Part shown: in pieces, positions 27,981 to 35,273 of the stretch
Layout: each line of letters begins with the position of its first letter
How positions within the stretch are numbered: the first letter of the stretch is position 1
From: Saccharopolyspora sp. NFXS83
GTDB taxonomy: Bacteria > Actinomycetota > Actinomycetes > Mycobacteriales > Pseudonocardiaceae
Direction of reading: 5' to 3'
Assembly: GCF_026241095.1 (NCBI RefSeq)
Contig: NZ_JAPFGB010000030.1
Span: forward strand, 1-64,000
Length of the DNA stretch: 64,000 nt
Notes under the pieces: model-generated
What the model was told of the DNA's origin: nothing
Databases searched by the model: none
Seen by the model: only the letters and a program-made list of their open reading frames with translations
Program-made: the position numbers and the translations under genes

Positions 27981-28340
27981 ATGCCACTGGAGAAGAAGAG
28001 CCTGGACAAGCCGGACGGCACTCGCGAGTTCCCGAACGGGCAGATGGTCGTGGTGGAGTTGCCCGACGTGACGGTGGGGCGCGCCGTGATGCGGCCGGGC
28101 TGGAAGTGGTCCAGCGACGTGAAGCCGATCGTCGAGACCGACAGCTGCCAGCAGGCCCACACGATGTACGTGATGCAGGGGCGGCTGCACATCGCGATGG
28201 ACGACGGCACGGAAAGCGAGGTCGGCGCCGGTGAGGCCGTGGTCGTTTCGCCAGGCCACGATGCCTGGGTGGTGGGCGACGAGGACTTCATCGCCCTCGA
28301 CTGGTCCGGCGCCGCGACCTACGCCAAGCCCGCGCAGTGA
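27981..28340 (+). CDS. Cupin-domain protein
   Basis: A 119-residue single-domain cupin. The first metal-type motif is reduced (QQAHTMYVMQGRLHI) and the second is PGHDAWVVGDE; the ligand set is incomplete, so metal binding is doubtful. Related small cupins are common in actinomycetes near signalling or stress genes. ATG preceded by AGGGGAG. The frame continues upstream for 200 codons but those codons lie in the decayed region and are not credible. Confidence 0.82.
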   Translation: MPLEKKSLDKPDGTREFPNGQMVVVELPDVTVGRAVMRPGWKWSSDVKPIVETDSCQQAHTMYVMQGRLHIAMDDGTESEVGAGEAVVVSPGHDAWVVGDEDFIALDWSGAATYAKPAQ

Positions 28341-28393
28341 CGAACCCACCGACTGGGCCGGGACGACGAAGACGATCAAGGGGCTGTTCAACG

Positions 28394-28501
28394 ATCTCGA
28401 ACGCGGGCACCGCCTTCACCTGGAACGACATCGCGGTGCTGGCGGGCACGACTCGTCTTCCGGCGTGGATCAAGGGCGTGCTGGCTCCTGAAACGCAGAG
28501 G
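28394..28501 (+). pseudogene. Fragment of an FMN-dependent alpha-hydroxy-acid dehydrogenase gene
   Basis: The plus strand reads SNAGTAFTWNDIAVL, then TRLPAWIKGVLAPETQR. This matches the FTWDDLxxLRxxTxLPxxLKGIL segment of lactate oxidase/monooxygenase-type enzymes, including the lysine of the FMN site. Nothing of the remaining 350 residues is seen on either side, so it is a short relic. Confidence 0.5.
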
Positions 28502-28619
28502 CCCTGCGAACGTGACCATTGCACCTGGTCAACAAGGGTGACCGGCGAGTCTTCGTCGCGTCTCGTTAGGCTTATCGCCGGCACTATCCTTGTGATGCCG
28601 CAGGCGAAGGAGCACGACC

Positions 28620-29219
28620 GTGGGAACGTCCAGTTCTGCTGACGACATCAGCGACGAGGTCCGCGGTCGTATCGACGCCGGTGCCCGACACCTTCGCAAT
28701 ATTCATGACGCCCCGCACCCGGAGCAGAAGAAAAAAGCGACAGCCAGTTTGGCGGAAACCATGCTCTGGCTTCGAAAGAACTGTCGACGCCTCGACGGGG
28801 AAATGGATCTGCGCGGCAAGTCGAGGCAGTACAAGGAAGCGATTGGCCGTATCCGCGCGGAAGCTGGTGAGCCCGGTTCGCCATTAGGCGTTCCGGCGGG
28901 CGTGAAGTACAAGGTCAGTGAACTTCTTTTTCAAGATCCCGAGATCGGCGAAGAAACTCGTAGCGCGTACGGATTCGGTTCCGCGCCTTCGCATATCGCC
29001 GCCCGGCAGAAGTACGATAATCGCCGATCGCGTGATCGTGCGTTTCGGCGCTCAAGTTTGGTCGATAACCTCGCCGGACTGATTTGCGACGTCGAACAGC
29101 TCGAACTCTCGAAACTGATCGATGCAGACGAATCGGAACGCGAGAAAGTGGTCGAACAGCTGATCCGGTTGGAAACCTCGGTCCGCGAGCGGCGTGACGA
29201 GATCGGCGAGATCGTCTAG
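28620..29219 (+). CDS. Orphan helical protein, probably acquired
   Basis: A 199-residue, charged, mostly helical protein with GTG start and an AAGGAG site at 8 bases. No membrane segment or known motif. Its centre (VPAGVKYKVSELLFQDPEI) may be a small folded unit; the C-terminus is coiled-coil-like (EREKVVEQLIRLETSVRERR). Codons such as AAT, ATT, TTT and AAA are far more frequent than in the neighbours, suggesting recent transfer. It ends at the only T-rich intrinsic terminator in the window. I do not recognise it. Confidence 0.7.
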   Translation: MGTSSSADDISDEVRGRIDAGARHLRNIHDAPHPEQKKKATASLAETMLWLRKNCRRLDGEMDLRGKSRQYKEAIGRIRAEAGEPGSPLGVPAGVKYKVSELLFQDPEIGEETRSAYGFGSAPSHIAARQKYDNRRSRDRAFRRSSLVDNLAGLICDVEQLELSKLIDADESEREKVVEQLIRLETSVRERRDEIGEIV

Positions 29220-29240
29220 CGCTGAGCCGCGACAACCACT

Positions 29241-29270
29241 CGCTTCCCTATTGGAGGAAGCGGGTTTTTT
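29241..29270 (+). terminator. Classical intrinsic terminator with T-run
   Basis: CGCTTCC at 29241-29247 pairs with GGAAGCG at 29256-29262, then GG and six T. It lies 22 bases after the orphan gene stop and is unusual for this genome in having a T-run, in keeping with a foreign origin of the gene. Confidence 0.85.
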
Positions 29271-29526
29271 CGTCGCACGACACTGGTCCATGCGAGTGAA
29301 CACGTGCTTCGACGTGCCCACTGCCCGCGGCGTAGCACCCGTGCTGCACCTTCGCCCCGAAGGATGGCGGCTCGCCCCCGTTCGCGTGGACGAAGAAGTG
29401 TTGAGGAACTCCCGTGCACGAGTCCGCGCAGTCGACCGGATCGCAGCGACGGAAAGCGAAGCACTGAAATTGGTCACCAGCCACGTCGGATCTTCATCCC
29501 TGACGGGGCGTCCGAGGGCGCTCCAT
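29271..29526 (+). other. Possible decayed coding stretch
   Basis: From an ATG at 29290 the plus strand reads a protein-like sequence (NTCFDVPTARGVAPVLHL, then VDEEVLRNSRARVRAVDR) with native-like codon use up to about 29510, but it has no ribosome-binding site, follows a terminator, and would run antisense into the flavodoxin gene. It may be a relic of an unidentified gene. Confidence 0.25.
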
Positions 29527-29979
29527 CTATGGCATGAGCCCGGCTGCGACTGTTGCGCCGAGTTCCCAGCACGCCTGCAAGTCGTCCTTGCTTGGCTGCG
29601 CGGTCACGGAGACGTTCGGCGTTGCCTTCTGCCAGCCGAGTCCGGTGGTGATCGACTCGATGCCCCGGACCGCGCCGGTCGTGTCGTCGTTGCCGTGTAC
29701 GTACAGGCCGTAGGGGCGTCCTCGCGTCGAGTCCAAGCACGGGTAGTAGGCAAGATCGAAAAAAACCTTGAGCGCTCCACTCATCATGCCGAGGTTGGCC
29801 GGCGTACCAAGCACGTAGCCGTCGGCGTCGAGAGCGTCGGAAGGGGTTGCCTCCAAGGCTGCGCGTCGCACGACTTCGATGTCTTCGACCTCGTCGGTGG
29901 TGGCGCCCGCGACGACGGCTTCGAACATGGCTTGCAGGTTCGGCGACGGGGTGTGGTGAACGATCAGCAACCTGGGCAC
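29527..29979 (-). CDS. Flavodoxin-like NADPH-dependent FMN reductase family protein
   Basis: A 150-residue intact member of the flavodoxin fold. HHTPSPNLQAMFEAV is the FMN phosphate-loop region, GYVLGTPANLGMMSG is the flavin-contacting loop and FFDLAYYP with RPYGLYVHGND follows. GTG at 29979 has GAAGG upstream. Probable role: flavin-dependent redox or quinone/xenobiotic reduction. It directly follows a truncated paralogue (30107-30301), and a third copy survives as a 3' fragment at 26490-26760. Confidence 0.82.
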   Translation of the reverse strand: MPRLLIVHHTPSPNLQAMFEAVVAGATTDEVEDIEVVRRAALEATPSDALDADGYVLGTPANLGMMSGALKVFFDLAYYPCLDSTRGRPYGLYVHGNDDTTGAVRGIESITTGLGWQKATPNVSVTAQPSKDDLQACWELGATVAAGLMP

Positions 29980-30106
29980 TAGCTGACCTTCTCGCGGGCG
30001 GTCTGCGGTTGGCAAGTCGTCGCCCTGCCGCGCCCCACAGCTGGCTCATCCGAAACGGGCGTATCGTTTCCGCAGGTCGACGTGAATGCTGTTTCATCGC
30101 CTTGTC

Positions 30107-30301
30107 ACCGCTGATGTACCCGAGGTTCGCCGGAGTGCCCAGCAGGTGACCGTCCGCGTGCAGCACGTCCGAGGCGGTCGCCGCCGGCGCGGCCTTGCGG
30201 ACCACCTCGACGTCCTCGTTCTCGTCGGTCGTCGCTCCCGTCACGACCTGCTCGAACATGGCCTGCGTCCCCGGCGGCGGCGTGTGGCCGACGATCAGCA
30301 A
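30107..30301 (-). pseudogene. Truncated flavodoxin-like gene (5' part only)
   Basis: From a TTG at 30301 the minus strand reads LLIVGHTPPPGTQAMFE, then HADGHLLGTPANLGYISG, homologous to the first 65 residues of the adjacent intact gene, and then turns into unrelated sequence where the FFDLAYYP half should follow. It begins 37 bases after the phosphomannomutase stop. Most likely the front half of a tandem duplicate. Confidence 0.7.
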
Positions 30302-30338
30302 TCGGGGTGGCGAGGGCGAAGGGGGCGTGCGTCCCGGC

Positions 30339-32009
30339 TCAGACGTCCGGGCGGACGAGGACCGAGACGGCGGCGTGCAGCAGCGCGAGGCGTTCGTCCG
30401 CGCGCTGCTCGGCGGCTGCCAGGTCGGGCTCGGCGGCCTCCACCACCTGGAAGTAGCACTTGAGCTTCGGTTCGGTGCCCGAAGGCCGGACCACCAGGCG
30501 CAGCCCGCCGGGACCGGTGATCAGCAGCGCGTCGGTCTCCGGCAGCTGGTCCCGGACCGACACCTCGGTCCCGATCAGCGCGCTCGGCGGGTCGGCGCGC
30601 AACCGCCGCATCGTCTCCGCGATCACCCCGAGGTCGGTGACGCGCACCGACACCTGCCCGGTGCGGTGCACGCCGTGCTCAGTGGAGAGCTCGTCGAGCA
30701 GGTCGGGCAGCCCGCGTCCCCGCTCCTTGAGCGTCGCCGCCAGGTCGCAGGCCAGGACCGCCGCCGAGATGCCGTCCTTGTCCCGCACCCGCTCCGGGTC
30801 GACGCAGTGCCCCAGCGCCTCCTCGTAGGCGTAGACCAGCCCCGTGCCGCTGCCGTCGCCGGAGCGGACCAGCCACTTGAAGCCGGTGAGCGTCTCGTCG
30901 AAGCGGACGGCGTGGCGGTCCGCGATCGAACGCAGCATGGTCGCCGAGACGATCGTGGTCGCGACCAGCGGATCCGGGACGACGGAGCGGTCCAGCGTCG
31001 ACAGGACGTGCTCGCCCAGCAGCACGCCGGTCTCGTCGCCGCGCAGCATCCGCCAGCCGTCCCGGTCCCGGATGCCGAGCGCGCAGCGGTCCGCATCCGG
31101 GTCCAGCGCGATCGCGAGGTCGGCCGAGGTCTCCGCCGCCAGCGCGAGCAGCAGGTCGGTCGCTCCCGGCTCCTCCGGGTTCGGGAAGCCGACGGTGGGG
31201 AAGTCCGGGTCCGGTGCGGACTGCTCGGCCACCCAGTGCACGTCGGTGAAGCCCGCGGCGTCCAGCGCGCGTTGCAGCGGGCCCGCGCCGACCCCGTGCA
31301 GCGCGGTCGCGGCCACCCGCAGCGTTCGCGCGTCACCGCGCGGCAGCGCCGCCACCGGAGCCAGGTAGTCCGCGAGCGCCCGCTCGTGCACCGACCACGT
31401 CCGCTCCCGGGGGACTGCGGACGCGGCGGGGCTGCGCGCGATGCGCTGCTCGATCTCGGTGTCGGCGGGACCGATCAGCTGGGCGCCGCCCGCCAGGTAA
31501 AGCTTGTAGCCGTTGTCCTGCGGCGGATTGTGCGAGGCGGTGATCTGCACCCCGGCGACGGCGTCGAGCGCGCGGGCCGCGTGCGCGAGGACCGGGGTGG
31601 GCAGCGGCTCGGGCAGCACCCGGACGTCGAACCCGGCCGCCGCGAACACCCCGGCGGTGTCCTCGGCGAACTCCCGCGAGCCGTGCCGCGCGTCCCGGCC
31701 CACCACGACGACCCCGCCCCGGTGGCCCTGGTCGAGCAGCCAGCGGGCGACGCCGGCGGTGGTGCGCACGACGACGGCCCGGTTCATGCCGTTCGCCCCG
31801 GCCCGGACGGTGCCGCGCAGCCCCGCCGTGCCGAAGGTCGGCAGCCCGGACATGCGCTGCGCGAGCTCGTCGGCCGCCGCGGACTCTCCGGCGGACGCGG
31901 CGTCGAGCAGCTCGGTGAGTTCGGCCCGTGCCGCCGGGTCGACGTCGTCGTCGATCCAGTTCCGGGCGGCGTCCACCAACCCCTGGTCGAGGTGCTGATC
32001 GGTGACCAC
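30339..32009 (-). CDS. pmmB: Phosphomannomutase/phosphoglucomutase-family phosphohexomutase
   Basis: Phosphosugar mutase of 556 residues, the long form seen beside purine nucleoside phosphorylase in mycobacteria (PmmB) and relatives. TFGTAGLRG at 58-66, the phospho-serine loop TASHNP with Ser159, the metal loop DPDADR near 300, the sugar loop EEALGH and the C-terminal phosphate-binding RPSGTEPK are all intact. Members of this clade may also move phosphate in ribose- or deoxyribose-1-phosphate, which would link the nucleoside phosphorylases to DeoC; that is inference. The flavodoxin pseudogene follows at once. Confidence 0.92.
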   Translation of the reverse strand: MVTDQHLDQGLVDAARNWIDDDVDPAARAELTELLDAASAGESAAADELAQRMSGLPTFGTAGLRGTVRAGANGMNRAVVVRTTAGVARWLLDQGHRGGVVVVGRDARHGSREFAEDTAGVFAAAGFDVRVLPEPLPTPVLAHAARALDAVAGVQITASHNPPQDNGYKLYLAGGAQLIGPADTEIEQRIARSPAASAVPRERTWSVHERALADYLAPVAALPRGDARTLRVAATALHGVGAGPLQRALDAAGFTDVHWVAEQSAPDPDFPTVGFPNPEEPGATDLLLALAAETSADLAIALDPDADRCALGIRDRDGWRMLRGDETGVLLGEHVLSTLDRSVVPDPLVATTIVSATMLRSIADRHAVRFDETLTGFKWLVRSGDGSGTGLVYAYEEALGHCVDPERVRDKDGISAAVLACDLAATLKERGRGLPDLLDELSTEHGVHRTGQVSVRVTDLGVIAETMRRLRADPPSALIGTEVSVRDQLPETDALLITGPGGLRLVVRPSGTEPKLKCYFQVVEAAEPDLAAAEQRADERLALLHAAVSVLVRPDV

Positions 32010-32181
32010 GACGTCACATCCTTCAGTGAGTGTTCCGCGCCGGCGATCCGGTGAGCCCGCCGGCGTGCATCAACGGCGGCGCCGCGCCTCGCGGCGAAGC
32101 GCGGCTCGCCTGCACGACCCGACCACCGAGGGTTCCGCTACCGGGTCCCCGCGCGGGATGAGCCCAACGATGAGAAGAGGA

Positions 32182-32991
32182 TCAAGACCGCTCGACCAGG
32201 GCGTGGAGCAGCTTGCCCATCCGGCCTGCTGCCGCACGCCCGGCGTCGAGCACTTCCTGGTGGTTCAACGGCTGACCCGACAGTCCGGCGGCCAGGTTCG
32301 TCACCAGCGACAGCCCGAACACCTCCGCGCCCGCGGCGCGCGCGGCGATCGCCTCCGCGACGGTCGACATGCCCACCAGGTCCACGCCGTTGCCGCGCAA
32401 CATGCGGATCTCCGCCGGAGTCTCGAAGTGCGGGCCCGGCAGCCCGGCGTACACGCCTTCCTCCAGCGACTCGTCGATCTCGCGGGCGAGCCCGCGCAGC
32501 CGCGGCGAGTACAGGTCGGTGAGGTCCACGAAGTGCGGGCCGACCAGCGGCGACCGGGCGGTGAGGTTCACGTGGTCGCTGATCAGCACCGGCTGCCCCA
32601 CGGACATGCCCTCGCGCAGCCCGCCCGCGGCGTTGGTGAGCACCACCGTCTGGCACCCGGCGGCGACCGCGGTGCGCACCCCGTGCACCACCGAGTCCAT
32701 GCTCTTGCCCTCGTAGAGGTGGGTGCGGCCCAGGAACACCAGCACCTGCTTGCCCGCGACGGACACCGACCAGATCCGCCCGCTGTGCCCGCTCGCGCTC
32801 GGCGGTTCGAAACCGGGCAGGTCGGACATGGTCACTTCGGCGCCGGGGCTGCCGATCTCCTCGGCGGCGGGCCGCCAGCCGGAGCCCAGCACGACGGCCA
32901 GGTCGTGGTGGGCCGCTCCGGTGCTCTCGGCGAGCGCAGCGGCGGCGGCGCTGGCGGTGGCGAACGGGTCAGAGGTCGAAGAAGACGTCAC
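32182..32991 (-). CDS. punA: Purine nucleoside phosphorylase (trimeric type)
   Basis: Converts inosine, guanosine and deoxy forms plus phosphate to base and (deoxy)ribose-1-phosphate (269 residues). Phosphate-site serine in VLGSGW, the segment [15 protein letters not shown], the base-site Glu in [16 protein letters not shown] and Asn in LVTNLAAGL define the trimeric class; the mycobacterial orthologue is called deoD. Its gene precedes pmmB by 172 bp on the same strand, and the spacer contains a GC-rich stem (GCCGCGC with GCGCGGC). Confidence 0.95.
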   Translation of the reverse strand: MTSSSTSDPFATASAAAAALAESTGAAHHDLAVVLGSGWRPAAEEIGSPGAEVTMSDLPGFEPPSASGHSGRIWSVSVAGKQVLVFLGRTHLYEGKSMDSVVHGVRTAVAAGCQTVVLTNAAGGLREGMSVGQPVLISDHVNLTARSPLVGPHFVDLTDLYSPRLRGLAREIDESLEEGVYAGLPGPHFETPAEIRMLRGNGVDLVGMSTVAEAIAARAAGAEVFGLSLVTNLAAGLSGQPLNHQEVLDAGRAAAGRMGKLLHALVERS

Positions 32992-33087
32992 GATCGACCA
33001 GCGTAGTCATCTCCCCGCCGCCGGGTGGGTAGCCGGAGGAACCTGGGATCGCCGTCTTTCCCGGACACCGCCGCGCGGCAGGAGCGC

Positions 33088-34800
33088 TCAGGCCCCGGTG
33101 AGGCGGAAGCTGTTGAGCGCGGTGGTGAACAGCTCGTCGTTGTCGGCGGGCCGATCACCGGGACTGGTCACGCGCAGCACCCACAGGTCACCGTTGCGCG
33201 GCATCACCTGCGAGCTGGTGATGCGCCCCTCCGCCGTCGAAGCCGGGCCGATCAGCCCGCCCTGGCGGCTGGTGTAGCGCAGGTGCCGGTCCGCCTCCCC
33301 GCTGGTGCTCTCGACGGCGCCGGCCGTTTGGTCCACTTCCAAGGAGTACTGGCCGTGCTGGCCCGCGGAACGCTGCTTGAGCGCGTCGACGTACTCCTGC
33401 GCGGTGTGGCCGTCGCTGTAGTAGTCCTGGAACCGCTCGACGGCGACCTCGGAGGCCCCGTCCGGCGACACCAGGTACACGATCATGCTCTCGGTGGGCT
33501 GGTTTCGGCTGCCGCGGAACGACGACCAGCCTTCCGGGGCGGTGACCTCGAAGGCGCCCCGGCCGTCCTCGGTGCGCTTGGCCTCGTCGACGTAGCGGGC
33601 CAGCCGCGGTGCGGTGGGGCCGACGGGAGCGGGGCGGTCGAGTTGCGGCAGCACGTCGCGCCCGGCGAGCACGCGGGTCGCCGCGAAACCGCCCGCGGCT
33701 GACCCGGCGAACAGCACGACGGCCGCCAGCACCAGCGCCACCGCCCCCCAGCGGAAGCGCTTGCGCGGCGCGGGCGGTGGATCGGTCAGCATGAACGGCA
33801 ACGGCCCCGGATCTGCGGCCAGCTGTGCGGGCTCCTCCTCGGCCTGCGCTTCGGTGCTGCTCTGCGCGGTGCTCGCGGGCTTGCGCACCCGCACCGTCGG
33901 GGCGTCCGGGTCCAGCAGCATCTCGAACGGGCGGGAACCGGACGGCGGCAGCAGGCCCTGCACTTGCCTGCGCACCTCCTGCGCCGGCATCCGCTGCGCC
34001 GGATCCTTGATCATCAGGCTCGCGATGATCTCCGCGATCGGACCGGCCCGGTGAGCGGCAGGCACCGGGCCGCGCACCACGGAGGTGATCGTCGCCAGCG
34101 GGTCGTCGTCGGTGCCGTAGGGAGCCGCGCCCTCGGACGCGGCGAACAGGGTCGCGCCCAGGCCCCACAGGTCCGCGGCGTCGGTGACGGCTTCCCCGGA
34201 TGCGATCTCGGGCGCGATGAACGCGGGAGTGCCCAGCATGATCCCGGTGCTGGTGATCGTGTGCTCGGAGACGTTGCGCGAGATGCCGAAGTCGCTGAGC
34301 TTGATGCGGCCGTCGTCGCCGATGAGCACGTTGCCGGGCTTCACGTCCCGGTGCACGATCCCGGCCCGGTGCGCGGCGTCGAGCGCGGCGGCGACGCCGT
34401 CGGCGACCAGCGCGAGCTGCGGATCGTCGAGCGCGCCGTGCTCGCCGAGCACCGCCGCGAGGCTCTGCGAGGGCACCAGCTCCATCACGACGAACGGCTC
34501 GCCCTCGTGACGGGCCACGTCGTAGAGCGTCACCACGTTCGGATGGGTGACCAGCGCGATGGCCCGCGCCTCGCGCAGGGCGCGTTCGCGGAGCTCGGCG
34601 GCCTCGCCCTCGGGCATGCCCTTGGGCAGCAGGACCTCCTTCACAGCGACCGGCCTGCGCAGCAGTTCATCGGTGCCGGCCCACACGATGCCCATGGCGC
34701 CGCCGCCGATGCGCTGTTCCAGCCGGTAGCGGTCGGCGATCAGCCGATCCGCGCCTGCGGAGGTCTCTTCCTCAGTCGTGGGCACGCGCTCATTCTCCAT
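33088..34800 (-). CDS. Transmembrane serine/threonine protein kinase
   Basis: PknB-type kinase of 570 residues. Gly-rich loop IGGGAMGIVW, catalytic Lys54, HRDVKPGN with Asp152, DFG at 170-172 and an activation segment with STGIMLGTPAFIAPE are complete. A Pro/acidic linker precedes one membrane helix at about 351-375, and a roughly 180-residue extracellular domain follows without PASTA repeats, so its input signal is unknown. Start chosen at the ATG of MENERVPTTEE (34800); an ATG 15 codons earlier is possible. Divergent from the Mrp operon. Confidence 0.93.
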   Translation of the reverse strand: MENERVPTTEEETSAGADRLIADRYRLEQRIGGGAMGIVWAGTDELLRRPVAVKEVLLPKGMPEGEAAELRERALREARAIALVTHPNVVTLYDVARHEGEPFVVMELVPSQSLAAVLGEHGALDDPQLALVADGVAAALDAAHRAGIVHRDVKPGNVLIGDDGRIKLSDFGISRNVSEHTITSTGIMLGTPAFIAPEIASGEAVTDAADLWGLGATLFAASEGAAPYGTDDDPLATITSVVRGPVPAAHRAGPIAEIIASLMIKDPAQRMPAQEVRRQVQGLLPPSGSRPFEMLLDPDAPTVRVRKPASTAQSSTEAQAEEEPAQLAADPGPLPFMLTDPPPAPRKRFRWGAVALVLAAVVLFAGSAAGGFAATRVLAGRDVLPQLDRPAPVGPTAPRLARYVDEAKRTEDGRGAFEVTAPEGWSSFRGSRNQPTESMIVYLVSPDGASEVAVERFQDYYSDGHTAQEYVDALKQRSAGQHGQYSLEVDQTAGAVESTSGEADRHLRYTSRQGGLIGPASTAEGRITSSQVMPRNGDLWVLRVTSPGDRPADNDELFTTALNSFRLTGA

Positions 34801-35273
34801 CCAGCGCCGTCGTGCTCGGTCGAAACCCGGTCCTTCGCCGACCATCAGCGGGTATCACTCAGCGTGATCGGATGGGCCCGTTGAGCAGGATAGCGGTGTT
34901 ACCGGTAGTGAAGTTTCCCACGCGGGCGGTTCCGTCCCGTGGCCACCGCAGGTGTCCAAGATTATTTCGTCGCAACGAAAAACCCCTCCGGACGGGCTCT
35001 GTCCCCGGACGGACGCCGCAGCTCGGGATTATGGCCGGACGGGGCGATTCGGATAAGTTGGGCGCGGCCGGGACCACCGCCAGCGGGAGCAAACCGTTCG
35101 GCGACCCCGTCACGCACCACTCGGCGTCCGTCTTCGGTCGGCGAGAGTGTCCTGGAGGCCCCACCGGCTCGTCGGTGGGGTCGCGCGATGGTGGGCGCAG
35201 CGTGAGTGACGAACAATTCCACGGGGTCGCCTGGTCCACGGTCGTTGATCACCGGCTCGCCGAGGAGGTGCCC
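34801..35273. other. Divergent spacer between kinase gene and Mrp operon
   Basis: About 470 bp that must hold the promoters of both transcription units. An AT-richer patch with TTCGTCGCAACGAA symmetry lies near 34968-34981. Open frames through it have no family resemblance; the MrpA frame is open far upstream but the protein homology begins only at about 35280. Confidence 0.5.

Noticed and set aside
34812-35273. N-terminal extension of MrpA by about 150 codons
   Set aside because: Composition is not protein-like, no homology to MrpA, and a good ribosome-binding site precedes the TTG at 35274.
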